Shown here piece by piece: positions 56,401 to 64,000 of a stretch of DNA of 64,000 nt. Position 1 is the stretch's first letter, and the number at the start of each line of letters is the position of its first letter. Source of the stretch: Cyrtodaria siliqua (taxonomy: Eukaryota > Mollusca > Bivalvia > Adapedonta > Hiatellidae); assembly GCA_037043455.1 (NCBI GenBank), contig JAWPHD010001431.1:1-64000 (forward strand), given 5' to 3'. The translations under genes and the position numbers were made by a program. Below the pieces are notes generated by a model that was not told the DNA's origin, did no database searches, and saw nothing but the letters and a program-made list of their open reading frames with translations.

Positions 56401-56544
56401 ACACCGACGGTGTTGCTGTTTGTCATATATGCATGTTGTCGGCTCTAATACAAAAGATGTTTATTCTTTGACAAATTATACATTACCTTGCATATGAAAT
56501 AAAACCAATCCCATCACAAAGAAAACAGTCAACTGTGTCGACAT
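36513..56544 (-). CDS. CTLD/WSC-domain secreted or membrane-anchored protein (8 coding exons)
   Basis: Exons on the minus strand in order: 56544-56487, 54203-53994, 53399-53290, 48605-48437, 47932-47804, 46416-46210, 44292-44143 and, tentatively, 36589-36513. All are GT-AG and phase-consistent, about 369 residues. Layout: signal peptide MSTQLTVFFVMGLVLFHMQ; CTLD N-half (TWDRAATSCKSGRGTLAVLD); WSC (GCYSNV...CMTECPGAPYIGMQ-GTLCYCLD...CHSPCPGEQ); CTLD C-half (GECIAYN...MWQADDCGQTRLFACDR); second CTLD N-half (STWYDGRTKCEGNGGYLATV...YWTGL); Ser/Thr-rich stalk; hydrophobic end. CTLD and WSC domains bind carbohydrate or protein ligands at cell surfaces; the ligand here is unknown. Missing exons inside long introns cannot be excluded. 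Confidence 0.72.
36600..38280. other. intronic or intergenic AT-rich DNA
   Basis: A small palindrome sits at 36634-36670 (agggcttatatga / tcatataaagccct), and a 24-bp duplication near 37861-37910 (gcactagtacagaaagaata). Nothing else was seen. Confidence 0.4.
38281..38475 (-). mobile_element. tRNA-derived SINE family S1, nearly full copy
   Basis: The minus strand reads a tRNA head (box A tggccgaatggttaa, box B gggttcgaatccc), then gggagctc, a body with cggatggcgggaggt-like sequence, and ends near tgacggtcg's complement. Related copies lie at 38827, 43747, 46444 and 49831. Confidence 0.8.
38827..38925 (-). mobile_element. SINE family S1, truncated copy
   Basis: 3' half only: tggtgttttacgtcattt, then ctatatatgacggtcgat and aggcagaccaccca. 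It directly abuts the LINE fragment downstream. Confidence 0.65.
38995..40120 (+). pseudogene. 5'-truncated LINE reverse transcriptase (CR1/Jockey-like)
   Basis: RT blocks in order over several frames: MNFSKAFDVVHHG, RWIEAFLSDRTQQVVVDG, SGVPQGYVIGPLLFLLYVND, a damaged catalytic segment (LFGD, where the second Asp and following residues are lost at a frameshift near 39300), KMSFNIDKCHIMHI, LGMEFTSDLSW and RPTLEYSSPVWDPY. A 28-bp local duplication near 39045-39075 (agtccaccatggcag twice) adds to the damage. Inactive. Confidence 0.85.
40300..40502 (-). mobile_element. SINE family S2, truncated minus-strand copy
   Basis: The reverse complement matches the 3' two thirds of the SINE at 51230-51550 (cgtgctcggaggatagaccg, cggctcatcaacacagtat and the aattgaattgaa tail); the tRNA head is missing. 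Confidence 0.8.
40740..42180. repeat. 320-bp tandem repeat, about 4.5 copies
   Basis: cattcctgtgaagtttcat recurs at about 40807, 41133, 41453, 41773 and 42093, i.e. every 320 bases (326 once). Each unit contains gtagtcgctacaagttttta, aagatggccgctggcagcca and catcatgtcatgctgatcat. Confidence 0.95.
42155..42245. repeat. GGACGGAC tract and hairpin closing the 320-bp array
   Basis: gtttacggacggacggacag is followed by a hairpin with agctct / agagct ends (42211-42238). This terminal block type recurs after other arrays here. Confidence 0.6.
42640..43600. repeat. about 150-bp tandem repeat, 6 copies
   Basis: agggcaataactctaattta recurs near 42674, 42802, 42956, 43102, 43254 and 43404. Units contain tctcattgccctctatcat and gtgtgaaattgcattgcag. 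The array ends with gacggacggact and agggcattactatatcccac. Confidence 0.9.
43747..43903 (+). mobile_element. SINE family S1, plus-strand copy with internal deletion
   Basis: Decayed head from about 43747, intact box B and boundary (gcgggttcgaatcccactgg, gagctcgac), then a jump to the tail gaaacaccgttcaaccaaac. Confidence 0.65.
44143..44292 (-). CDS. lectin/WSC exon 7: Ser/Thr-rich stalk
   Basis: Minus-strand acceptor tacttcag, donor TCGA|gtaagt, phase 1 both ends. Encodes YTVTQSVTSPVSTVTTSSST, TPLPTVNPYAEP and NVTSAASNTRYS. A mucin-like stalk with one N-glycosylation sequon (NVT). Confidence 0.7.
44386..44419. repeat. (CT)n microsatellite
   Basis: Uninterrupted CT dinucleotide run in intron 6 of the lectin/WSC gene. 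Confidence 0.9.
44500..45450. repeat. 33-bp minisatellite in lectin/WSC intron 6
   Basis: About 28 units of cttgcacatatcaagcatgt plus agacaacattgat. The period is a multiple of three, so frames of 11-residue repeats stay open on both strands. Not a gene. Confidence 0.92.
45451..46209. other. rest of lectin/WSC intron 6
   Basis: AT-rich; no exon-like sequence seen. Confidence 0.4.
46210..46416 (-). CDS. lectin/WSC exon 6: second CTLD N-terminal half
   Basis: Minus-strand acceptor atattttcag, donor TCTG|gtaagt, phase 1 both ends. Encodes PCPFQQMCVFESTTSSTW, KCEGNGGYLATVN and PIYWTGLHRKEVTMW, the W...C...GGxLA...WxGL pattern of the first half of a CTLD. The second half does not follow; exon 7 is stalk. 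Confidence 0.85.
46444..46676 (-). mobile_element. SINE family S1, full copy
   Basis: The minus strand reads head (box A-like, box B ggcttcgaatccc), body, and tail ending in (CAAA)n (plus strand tttgtttgtttg at 46441-46456). Confidence 0.8.
46845..47745. repeat. 50-bp minisatellite in lectin/WSC intron 5
   Basis: About 18 units of acgtaaccatgattgtatag, gcaagccacacgcccacagt, atatgcgggg. The central units (47100-47540) are nearly identical and spaced exactly 50 bases; the flanking ones are diverged. Open frames on the minus strand are by-products. Confidence 0.93.
47804..47932 (-). CDS. lectin/WSC exon 5: CTLD C-terminal half
   Basis: Minus-strand acceptor atttaag, donor CGAA|gtaagt, phase 1 both ends. 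Encodes NIPDQGECIAYNVLTQMWQA and DDCGQTRLFACDR, the C...W...C...C end of a CTLD. The join to exon 6 reads CDR-KPCPFQQMC. Confidence 0.8.
48197..48262. repeat. (ATTC)n microsatellite
   Basis: About 15 tandem tetramers in intron 4 of the lectin/WSC gene. Confidence 0.95.
48437..48605 (-). CDS. lectin/WSC exon 4: WSC domain second half
   Basis: Minus-strand acceptor cacttcag, donor CGAG|gtaagg; phase 0 in, phase 1 out. Encodes GTLCYCLDSISPQAALVPG, QCHSPCPGEQ and NTVSVYRR, the C-C-...-C-x-x-x-C end of a WSC domain. A cluster of polar residues (TDSPETHITQCGRQDAR) replaces the usual short loop before NTVSVY. Confidence 0.85.
48706..49023. mobile_element. MITE family M1, copy 1
   Basis: Ends are inverted: ttaaagggacacatggcaa at the left, and its near complement ending ccctttaa at the right. 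The 318-bp interior is AT-rich. A second copy lies inverted at 57989. Confidence 0.8.
49024..49440. other. lectin/WSC intron 3, unassigned
   Basis: AT-rich, nothing recognised. Confidence 0.4.
49441..49670 (+). repeat. single GGACGGAC-ended repeat
   Basis: gtgctgatggtcggtgcaac to gacgggcggacggaaggata, then ctatatccctccggttaatc with a small hairpin. It resembles the terminal unit of the 42.6-kb array. Confidence 0.5.
49831..49978 (+). mobile_element. SINE family S1, 5'-truncated plus copy
   Basis: Begins in the body (tattacggatggcgggaggt) and ends in an A-rich tail, aaaacaaacaaacaaaaaaa. Confidence 0.75.
49979..50890. other. lectin/WSC intron 3, unassigned
   Basis: Near 50682 and 50750 short inverted pieces (gtaatagggga / tcccctattac) bracket about 60 bases. 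No exon was seen. Confidence 0.35.
50895..53190. repeat. 84-bp satellite with higher-order structure in lectin/WSC intron 3
   Basis: About 24 units of ttattgactatttaagagtg, aatcatgttccttgcactac, ctcccattagctaattactg, ccactgtcttctgtattgtc, ctga. Shortened units lacking part of the attactgcc segment recur, and between about 52300 and 52620 a three-unit block repeats at 247-base spacing. Interrupted by a SINE at 51230-51550. Confidence 0.95.
51230..51550 (+). mobile_element. complete SINE family S2 with target-site duplication
   Basis: tRNA-like head (box A tggcgcagtcggtag, box B-like tgcaatcctcc), central cttgggcaagacgctttccc, and tail with attcaattcaa. It is flanked by a perfect 14-bp duplication, ttccttgcactacc, at 51216-51229 and 51551-51564, inside one 84-bp satellite unit. 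Confidence 0.92.
53290..53399 (-). CDS. lectin/WSC exon 3: WSC domain first half
   Basis: Minus-strand acceptor tgcatttgcag, donor ATGCAG|gtaata; phase 1 in, phase 0 out. Encodes CYSNVTLGNRRTKILQDN and TCMTECPGAPYIGMQ, the CY...R...C...C...Y-x-G-x-Q start of a WSC domain. The 4.7-kb intron before exon 4 holds the satellite and SINEs. Confidence 0.85.
53400..53993. other. lectin/WSC intron 2
   Basis: 594 bases with no repeat or exon recognised. Confidence 0.5.
53994..54203 (-). CDS. lectin/WSC exon 2: first CTLD N-terminal half
   Basis: Minus-strand acceptor ttatttccag, donor GACG|gtactc, phase 1 both ends. Encodes EAHGARRLMMASATSTWDR, SCKSGRGTLAVLDSPE and AEKVWIGRFIGY. It has the W...C...GTLA...W-IG half of a CTLD, then runs into the WSC exon. 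The signal-peptide cleavage site likely falls near EAHGA. Confidence 0.85.
54907..55575. mobile_element. TIR element with internal 105-bp tandem repeats
   Basis: tatcactgcatgaaataagg (54907) recurs inverted at about 55546-55575, giving 30-bp terminal repeats. Between them are four to five copies of a roughly 105-bp unit (ttaaactccacttttacatg, aaatttaatg, ggataaatgtgatgtaggaa). It lies in lectin/WSC intron 1. Confidence 0.75.
56100..56380. repeat. C-rich 40-bp tandem repeat
   Basis: A C-tract and (CA)n are followed by about five units of cccctggcccactgtcctac, ctgcccccttcatctcacct. Base composition differs sharply from the surroundings. Located in lectin/WSC intron 1. Confidence 0.85.
56487..56544 (-). 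CDS. lectin/WSC exon 1: signal peptide
   Basis: Minus-strand ATG (complement of 56542-56544) in context gacATGT encodes MSTQLTVFFVMGLVLFHMQ, then donor CAAG|gtaatg, phase 1. Hydrophobic core with a short polar start, as in a secretory signal. The join to exon 2 continues EAHGARR. Confidence 0.75.
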
Positions 56545-57700
56545 GTCGTATTATTATTATATGTATATCCACAGACTTATGGAGCAAACCTTCGAAAATG
56601 CCAAGGATTTTAAAACTTCATAATGTTATATTTTAGCAAACGCTATGATACATCTCAGTTCACATTCATTACGGAAGTCATATTCACAAATCATTGACTT
56701 TTGGGCGTTTTAAAAAGCATTCCTTACTCATGGTGTGTCCATTTATCATTTACTAACTATTTAATCTAGGAACTTCCACCTACAAAACCACAAAACACTG
56801 ACACAGAATGATTAACAACGTCCCTCATGAGTAAGAAATAAAGCAAATATATTGTTGTTTTTCTTTAATTTAAATTATAAAATAATTAATATATATAATT
56901 ATAAAAAAAAAATTTTTTTAAACATTAGCTAATATAATCACTGTTATTATTCCATTCCAAAATACTAGAACATATGCATACTACTGCCCTCAAATAAAAT
57001 TGTTAAATCAATTAATTTTAGTGTTTATTTAGTTAGTTCAGTTGAATTATTTCTAAATTAAAAAATAAAAAACATCCCCAGGCCATGTGGATCTAATATT
57101 GACGGTAAACACTACTTGTGATTGATGCGTCCTGAATATGGAAGTAACGAGGTGTCAATTTCCTTGTCACTTCATAACTTGTCAATTTGCAATGTCCCCA
57201 TATTCCATCTTCTTTTAACAAGGGTTAGATTAATTATTAACACAATTTGAGAAATAGAATGCTACTACGATTTCTGTTTAATTCAGATGGCATCTGCCTC
57301 GGTTGACGAATTAGTATCGGACCATGATTAAAACTTACATCAACATCACTTGATACCTAGTTCCTGGTGTGTTTCTTTAATTGTATGATTTGTTTCTATG
57401 GAAATGTAAGCAATAGTGACAATGTTCTATGAAGCAAAATAAACCCCCTAGATTGTTATGTTTACAGTAGTTCTCGTTCCCTGCTAGAAATCGTTTGACT
57501 ATAGTCTTATATTTGTAAAATATTTAACCCTTAACCCGCAAAGCACGACTATAACAGCCATTGTGTCCATTCTTAAAGTATATTCAAGTACATCCTCACA
57601 TAAATTGTTATTTTATATATAATTGATATCCTTGGATTATTGATTAAAACGTGTGATTGATATGATCTAAGATTAATAAAGGAGTATTGAAAATTGAACT
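56545..57700. other. upstream of lectin/WSC gene, nothing recognised
   Basis: AT-rich; no clear TATA box or initiator could be assigned on the minus strand. Confidence 0.35.
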
Positions 57701-57834
57701 ATAATTAAGTGAGTGTGTAGAAATATGTGTAACCTGTCATGTGATTATGATTATGTATTACAAATTATGTATGTAATGATGAGAAACTGTAAAAGTTTAA
57801 ATCAATAAAATATCTATCTATCTATCCATTGTAA
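57670..57834 (+). mobile_element. probable LINE 3' tail with (TATC)n
   Basis: taatgatgagaaactgtaaa, then aatcaataaaatatctatctatctatc. The layout (AT-rich 3' UTR plus short tandem tail) fits a LINE 3' end, but no coding part is left. Confidence 0.4.
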
Positions 57835-57895
57835 ACCCAGATCAGTCTGCGAGTCACATGCTGATCAGGTTTACAATGTCCGACTGCTGCTCAGT
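57835..57895. repeat. small hairpin repeat
   Basis: cattgtaaacccagatcag and ctgatcaggtttacaatg form 18-19-bp arms around a 15-base loop. Confidence 0.65.
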
Positions 57896-57988
57896 CATTT
57901 TCCTCAAAACACCCCTTTGTCACATACATGGAATGGTCTTAATTCAAAGAAAGAACAGTCCATTATATATATATGTTGCAGATTAACT

Positions 57989-58285
57989 TTAAAGGGACAC
58001 ATGACAATCCTGACTTTGTTAAAACTCTCGGTATCCCGTTAGTTTCTCGTCATAATTTGCGTTTTTAAAATCATTAATATTATTTATTGGAAAAGTTCAA
58101 AGCACATTGTTTTTGCATATTACTGTTTGTTACAATTCACCAAATTCATCAATAATATATTACGATAAATGGTAGTATAACAAAGAAAATTTGAAAATCC
58201 ACAATTATATTTAATTATATGCTAGCAGGTTTAAAGTCAAAATGGTACCGGATTAATAAATCGAGGTGCTGATTGTAATGCTTGA
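57989..58285. mobile_element. MITE family M1, copy 2, interrupted by a SINE
   Basis: Inverted relative to 48706-49023 and matching it over nearly the whole length (ttaaagggacac, ggtatcccgttagtttct, ttatatttaattatatgc, ggtttaaagtcaaaatgg, attaataaatcgaggtgct). It stops at the SINE; a diverged end may continue after 58672. Confidence 0.75.
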
Positions 58286-58657
58286 ACCGAAGTTCAGTGG
58301 TGTAGTGGTAACAATGTCTGATATGCAACTGGTCACGTCATACCAAAGAGGTTAACAAAGTTAGTGGTTATTTGTAACCCCTGCTTGACAAGCAAATAAT
58401 GGGTAGTATGACGCATTACGGCTTGTTGGCCCGGTGTCAGAAAAAAAAGTGACTGGGCATGGTATCATGTACTACGGCGTGGTATTCCAGTGTGGCAGCA
58501 CTATATCTGCTTTAAGTAAAGACTGTACATAGATACATAGCATTACACACAATCATTCACACAAAAGTCCACACATAATGCCGATTCAATGAGGATTCTT
58601 CTCGGGACTCAAATGGTAGAGGGACTATAATACTTAGAATTAGTAGACACACACCCA
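58286..58657 (+). mobile_element. SINE family S4 with target-site duplication
   Basis: tRNA-like head (agtggtgtagtggtaacaat), then ggcccggtgtcagaaa, gtgactgggcatggtatcat and gtggcagcactatatctgct, ending in cacacaccc. Flanked by attgtaatgcttga at 58272-58285 and 58658-58671. From general knowledge, this body is widespread in bivalves. Confidence 0.85.
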
Positions 58658-58914
58658 ATTGTAATGCTTGATAAAAGCTTTAGAGGTCAACTTTAAAAGT
58701 TGAAACGTATCTTTGGTGCAAACACCTACAATCTATATCCACGTGGCTTTATAGAATGACAGCTGCTTCGCCATTTACCATCGCGTTTATTAATATAATC
58801 AAAGACGAATGTTTTGACCGACATCACACAGAGTGTGATGGATTTGAAGGGTCTACCTACAACACGTGCTTCACGACAATAATCACCGCACAATCTGCAT
58901 CAAATGCCTCTCCA

Positions 58915-59150
58915 CAACAGGACATGCCCAGGCAGCCCAGCCTACTAACCTGCCATCAGGACACAATCGTCAAGCTGCCCAGATGCTCAAGTGGTCGTCC
59001 GGACACAATTGTCAGGCAGCCCAGCCGACCATCATGCCGTCAGGACACACGTGTCAGACAGCCAAGTCGACCATCCAGTCGTCCGGATACACGTGTCAAT
59101 CAGCCCAAACGACCATCATCCCGTCCGGACACACGTGTCAGACAGCCCAT
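58915..59150. repeat. 42-bp tandem repeat, about 5 copies
   Basis: Units of tccggacacacgtgtcagac, agcccagccgaccatcatcc. As protein it reads 14-residue repeats (RPDTRVRQPSRPSS) from a frame at 58756-59166. The open frame is short, and a LINE fragment follows, so it is called as a repeat. Confidence 0.75.
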
Positions 59151-59189
59151 AATTTTGAAATTGTGATTTTTTGTTTTGAGGTCGTTGAA

Positions 59190-59615
59190 TTTCATACCCG
59201 TGTAATGTTTGAACTATGTTTTTTTTTGCAAATAGTCAAAATGTGTTCCAAACTCAATTCTAAAATTGTCTTATTGAAACGTATATCTTGCTATTTAACA
59301 TATGATATGAAAATTATGTTTTATAATGCCTGCATCATGTCTACATTTGATTATTGCTGTACTGTGTGGGGTAAAATCAAAAAAAAAAATAGAAGATAAA
59401 ATACATAAAATTCAGAAAAGAGCAGCTAGAATAATATGTTTGTCGAAGATTGAATGTTAACTTTTATTGTAAGTGTATTTGTTAAAATTCACTAAATGTT
59501 TGTTAATTTATGTACAGAAGGCCGCATTGAAAATATGATGTTTATTTTTGATATTATGTCATAATGTGTTAACCTTCTTTAAATAAAGAATTTATTATTA
59601 TTATTATTATTATTT
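59190..59615 (+). pseudogene. LINE fragment: RT C-terminus and 3' UTR
   Basis: KMCSKLNSKIVLLKRISCYL and STFDYCCTVWGKI, then after a frameshift in an A-tract NKIHKIQKRAARIIC, the usual RT C-terminal block of Jockey/CR1-like LINEs. The 3' UTR ends at aataaagaa plus (TTA)n. Heavily 5'-truncated and inactive. Confidence 0.75.
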
Positions 59616-59749
59616 TATTATACAATTTTGAAGAAATACGCGTAATGAATTGTTTCATACGAAAGATTATTAAATCACACTCATGCATCAAACCCAGGTG
59701 ACAAATTATAAATTGTGTTCAGTGTATGAATTAAGGCTGAGTATCACTT

Positions 59750-61800
59750 AAGGTTGAGTAGAACTTAACGCCGAGTGTTATTTAAGGAAACTTACTGCTG
59801 GTAATCTATAGTATGAGTATAACTTTTGACTTAGTAAAACATAAGAATGAGTATAACGTAAACATTAGTATAACGTAAACATGAGTATAACTTAAGCATG
59901 GATATAACTTAAGCGTGAGTATAACTTAAGCATGAGTATACGTTAAGCATGTGTATCACTTAAGCGTGAGCATAACTTAAGCATATGTATAAGTTAAGCT
60001 TACTATCACTTAAGCATGAGCATAACTTAAGCATGAGTATACGTTAAGCATGCGTATCACCTAAGCATGAGCATAACTTAAGCATGCGTATAAGTTAAGC
60101 ATGAGTATAACTTAAGCGTGAGCATAACATAAGCATGAGTATACGTTAAGCATGCGTATCACTTAAGCATGAGCATAACTTAAGCATGCGTATCACTTAA
60201 GCATGAGCATAACTTAAGCATGTGTATAAGTTAAGCATGAGTATAACTTAAGCGTGAGCATAACATAAGCATGAGTATACGTTAAGCATGCGTATCACTT
60301 AAGCATGAGCATAACTTAAGCATGAGTATAACTTAAGCATGAGTATAACTTAAGCATGAGCATAACTTAAGCATGAGTATAACATAAGCGTGAGAATAAC
60401 TTAAGCGTAAGCATAACTTAAGCATGAGTATAACTTAAGCATGAGTATAACTTAAGCATGAGTATAACGTAAGCGAGAGAATAATTTCAGCGTGAGTATA
60501 CGTTAAGCATGAGTATAACTTAAGCGTAAGAATAACTTAAACATGAGTATAACTTAAGCGTAGGAATAACTTAAACATGAGTACAGCTTAATAGACAATA
60601 GACAATCATGACTATAACTTAAACATGAGTATAACTTAAGCAAATATAATTTAAGCATGAGTATAACTTAAGCATGAGTATAACTTAAGCAAATATAACT
60701 TAAACATGATTATAGCTTAATCATGACTACAACTTAAACATGAGTATATCTTAGGCACATATACTTTAAGCATGAGTATAACTTAAGTATGAGTATAAAT
60801 TAAGCAAATATAACTTAAGCATGAGTATAGTTTAAGCATGAATATAGCTTAAGCATGAGAATAGCTTAAGCTTGAGTATAACTTAAGCATGAGTATAACT
60901 TAAGCTTGAGTATAACTTAATCATGAGTATAACTTAAGCATGAGTATAGCTTAAGCATGACTATAACTTAAGCATGAGTATAAATTAAGGAGGAGTATAG
61001 CTTAAGCATGAATATAGCTTAATCATGAGTATACCTTAAGCGCGAGTATAGCTTAAACATGAGTATAACTTAAGCATGAGTAAAGCTAAAGCATGAGTAT
61101 AACTTAAACATGAGTATAAGTTAAGCGTGAGTATAACTTAAGCATGAGTAAAGCTTAAGCATGAGTTTTACTTAAACATGAGTATAACTTAAGCGTGAGT
61201 ATAACTTAAGCATGAGTAAAGCTTAAGCATGAGTATAACTTAAACATGAGTATAACTTAAGCATGAGTATAACTTAAGCATGAGTATACCTTAAGCATGA
61301 GTATAGCTTAAACATGAGTATATCTTAAGCATGAGTAAAGCTTAAGCATGAGTATAACTTAAACATGAGTATAACTTAAGCATGAGTATAACTTAAACAT
61401 GAGTAAAGCTTAAGCATGAGTATAACTTAAACATGAGTATAACTTAAGCATGAGTAAAGCTTAAGCATGAGTATAACTTAAACATGAGTATAACTTCAGC
61501 GTGAGTATAACTTAAGCATGAATATGACTTAAGAATGAGTATAGCTTAAGCATGAGTATAACTTAAACATGAGTATGACAAGCATGAGTATAGCTTAACC
61601 ATGAGTACAGCTTAAGCATGAGTATAACTTAAACATGAGTATAACTTAGGCATGATTATAGCTTAAGCATGAGTATGACTTAATCTTGAATATAACTTAA
61701 GCATGAGTATAGCTTAAACATGAGTATAACTTAAGCATGAGTATAGCTTAATAATGGTATGACTTAAGCATGACTATAACTTAATATGTAAAGTGCTGCT
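59750..61800. repeat. 17-bp satellite, about 2 kb
   Basis: About 120 copies of gcatgagtataacttaa with many point variants (cgtgagta, catgcgtat, agcttaa). Local blocks share the same variant, which suggests segmental duplication within the array. Confidence 0.95.
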
Positions 61801-61837
61801 GGAAATTTTAGGCTGTGTACAACTTAAGACTGCGTAT

Positions 61838-64000
61838 AAATAAACATAGGTCAGCCTAGAATATTGTTTGATTATTTCTCAACATAGCTCAGCCTAGACT
61901 ATCGTTTGATTATTCCCCAACATAGGTCAGCCTACAATATCATCTGACTATTCTTCAACATAGGTCAGCCTAGAATATCGTGTGATTATTTCTCAACATC
62001 GATCAGCCTAGACTATCGTCTGATTATTTCTCAACATAGGTCAGCCTACAATATCATCTGACTATTCTTCAACATAGGTCAGCCTAGAATATCGTTTGAT
62101 TATTTCTCAACATAGATAAGCCTAGACTATTGTTTGATTATTCCTCAACATAGGTCAGCCTACAATATCATCTGACTATTCTTCAACATAGGTCAGCCTA
62201 GATATCGTGTGATTATTTCTCAACATCGATCAGCATAGACTATCGTCTGATTATTTCTCAACATAGGTCAGTCTAGAATATCGTCTGATTATATCTCAAC
62301 ATAGGTCAGCCTAAAATATCGTCTGATTATTTCTCAACATAGGTCAGCCTAGACTATCGTCTGACTATTCTTCAACATAGGTCTGCCTAGAATATCGTCT
62401 GATTATTCCTCAACATAGGTCAGCCTAGAATATTGTCTGATTATTTCTCAACATAGGTCAGCCTAGAAAATCGTCTGACTTTTCCTCAACATAGGTCAGG
62501 CTAGAATATCGTCTGATTATTTCTCAACACAGGTCAACCTAGAATATCGTCTGACTGTTTCTCAACATAGGTCAGGCTATAATATCGTCTGATTATTTCT
62601 CAACACAGGTCAACCTAGAATATCGTCTGACTGTTTCTCAACATAGGTCAGGCTATAATATCGTCTGATTATTTCTCAACATAGGTCAGCCTAGAATATC
62701 GTGTGATTATTGCTCAACATAGGTCAGCCTAGAATATCGACTGATTATTTCTCAGTATAGGTCAGCCTAGAATATTGTCTGACTATTTTTCAACTTAGGT
62801 CAGCCTAGACTATCGTCTGACTTTTCTTCAACCTAGGTCAGCCTAGAACATCGTCTGATTATTTCTCAACAAGGGTCAGCCTAGAATATCGTCTGACTAT
62901 TCTTCAACATAGGGCAGCCTAGACTATCCTCTGACTATTCCTCAACATAGGTCAGCCTAGAAATCGTATGACTATTTCTCAACATAGGTCAGGCTAGAAT
63001 ATCGTCTGTTTATTTCTCAACAAAGGTCAGCCTATAATATCATCTGATTATTTCTGAACATAGGTCAGCCTAGAATATCCTCTGATTATTTCTCAACATA
63101 GGTCAGCCAAGAATTTCTCAACATAGGTCAGCCTAGAATATCGTCTGATTATTTCTCAACATAGGTCAGCCTAGAATACCTTCTGATTATTTCTCAACAT
63201 AGATCAGCCTAGACTATCGTTTGACTATTCCTCAACGTAGGTCAGCATAGAATATCGTCTGATTATTCCTCAACATAGGTCAGCCTAGAATATCTTCTGA
63301 TTATTTCTCAACATAGATCAGCCTAGACTATCGTTTGACTATTCCTCAACATAGGTCAGTCTACAATATTGTCTGACTATTCTTCAACCTAGGTCAGCCT
63401 AGAATATCGTCCGATTATTTCTCAACATAGGTCAGCCTATACTATCGTCTGACTATTCTTCAACATAGGTCAGCCAAGAATATCGTCCTGAGTATTCCTC
63501 AACATAGGTCAGCCTAGAATATCATCTGACTATTCCTCAACATAGGTCAGCCTAGAATATCATCTGATTATTTCTCAACATAGATCAGCCTAGACTATCG
63601 TTTGACTATTCCTCAACATAGGTCAGCCTACAATATCGTCCGACTATTCTTCAACCTAGGTCAGCCTAGAATATCGTCTGATTATTTCTCAACATAGGTC
63701 AGCCTATACTATCGTCTGACTATTCTTCAACATAGGTCAGCCAAGAATATCGTCTGAGTATTCCTCAACATAGGTCAGCCTAGAATATCGTCTGACTATT
63801 CCTCAACATAGGTCAGCCTAGAATATCATCTGATTATTTCTCAACATAGTTCAGCCTAGAATATCGTCTGATTATTCCTCAAAATAGGTCAGCCTAGAAT
63901 AGAGTCTGATTATTCCTCAACATAGGTCAGCCTATACTATCGTCTGACTATTCCTCAACAGGTCAGCCTAGAATATAGTCTGATTATTTCTCAACATAGG
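61838..64000. repeat. 38-bp satellite, runs off the window
   Basis: About 57 units of aacataggtcagcctagaat, atcgtctgattatttctc. It starts directly after the 17-bp array and continues past base 64000. Longer blocks (for example around 62500-62650 and 63190-63790) recur with shared variants. Confidence 0.95.

Noticed and set aside
58756..59166. 136-codon frame with 14-residue RPDTRVRQPSRPSS repeats
   Set aside because: Short tandem DNA repeat between a SINE and a LINE fragment; no signal peptide, splice sites or homologue recognised. Kept only as a repeat.

Overview
The window looks like nuclear DNA of a mollusc, most likely a bivalve. It is AT-rich, its genes have GT-AG introns, and it is crowded with non-LTR retrotransposon remnants, tRNA-derived SINEs, foldback/MITE elements and minisatellites. 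The species assignment is inference; no taxonomic marker gene is present.

Two real protein-coding genes can be reconstructed, both by joining exons whose splice phases agree. Gene A (+ strand, coding 14509-27629, possible non-coding first exon near 10.8 kb) is an animal FAS-like polyketide synthase of about 2778 residues. Its domains run KS - AT - DH - structural (pseudo) KR - degenerate ER - KR - ACP - condensation-like domain - short PH-like tail. Six exons cover the KS; AT through the condensation-like domain lie in one exon of about 7.2 kb. KS, AT, KR and ACP keep their active-site residues. The ER has lost its dinucleotide-binding glycine motif. There is no thioesterase, and a C-terminal condensation-family domain (HSVISD motif) sits where a release domain would be. 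This order resembles the fungal LovB type of highly reducing PKS and is the most interesting system here.

Gene B (- strand, 56544 down to about 36.5 kb) is a secreted or membrane-anchored protein. It has a signal peptide, a half C-type lectin domain (CTLD), a WSC domain split over two exons, a CTLD C-terminal half, a second CTLD N-terminal half, a Ser/Thr-rich stalk and a candidate hydrophobic C-terminus. Its introns are full of repeats.

Layout: 1-1.0 kb LINE 3' end; 2.8-5.6 kb degenerate and 39-bp tandem repeats; 5.6-10.6 kb SINEs, tRNA-like heads and a long-TIR element; 12.6-14.1 kb dead LINE; 14.5-27.6 kb PKS gene; 27.8-30.0 kb minisatellites; 30-36 kb MITE and foldbacks; 36-56.5 kb lectin/WSC gene, whose introns hold a CR1/Jockey-like LINE, 320-bp and about 150-bp arrays, 33-, 50- and 84-bp satellites and SINEs; 57.6-59.6 kb nested MITE/SINE and a LINE tail; 59.75-64 kb 17-bp and 38-bp satellites, the last running off the end. 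Nothing suggests that the two genes act in one pathway.
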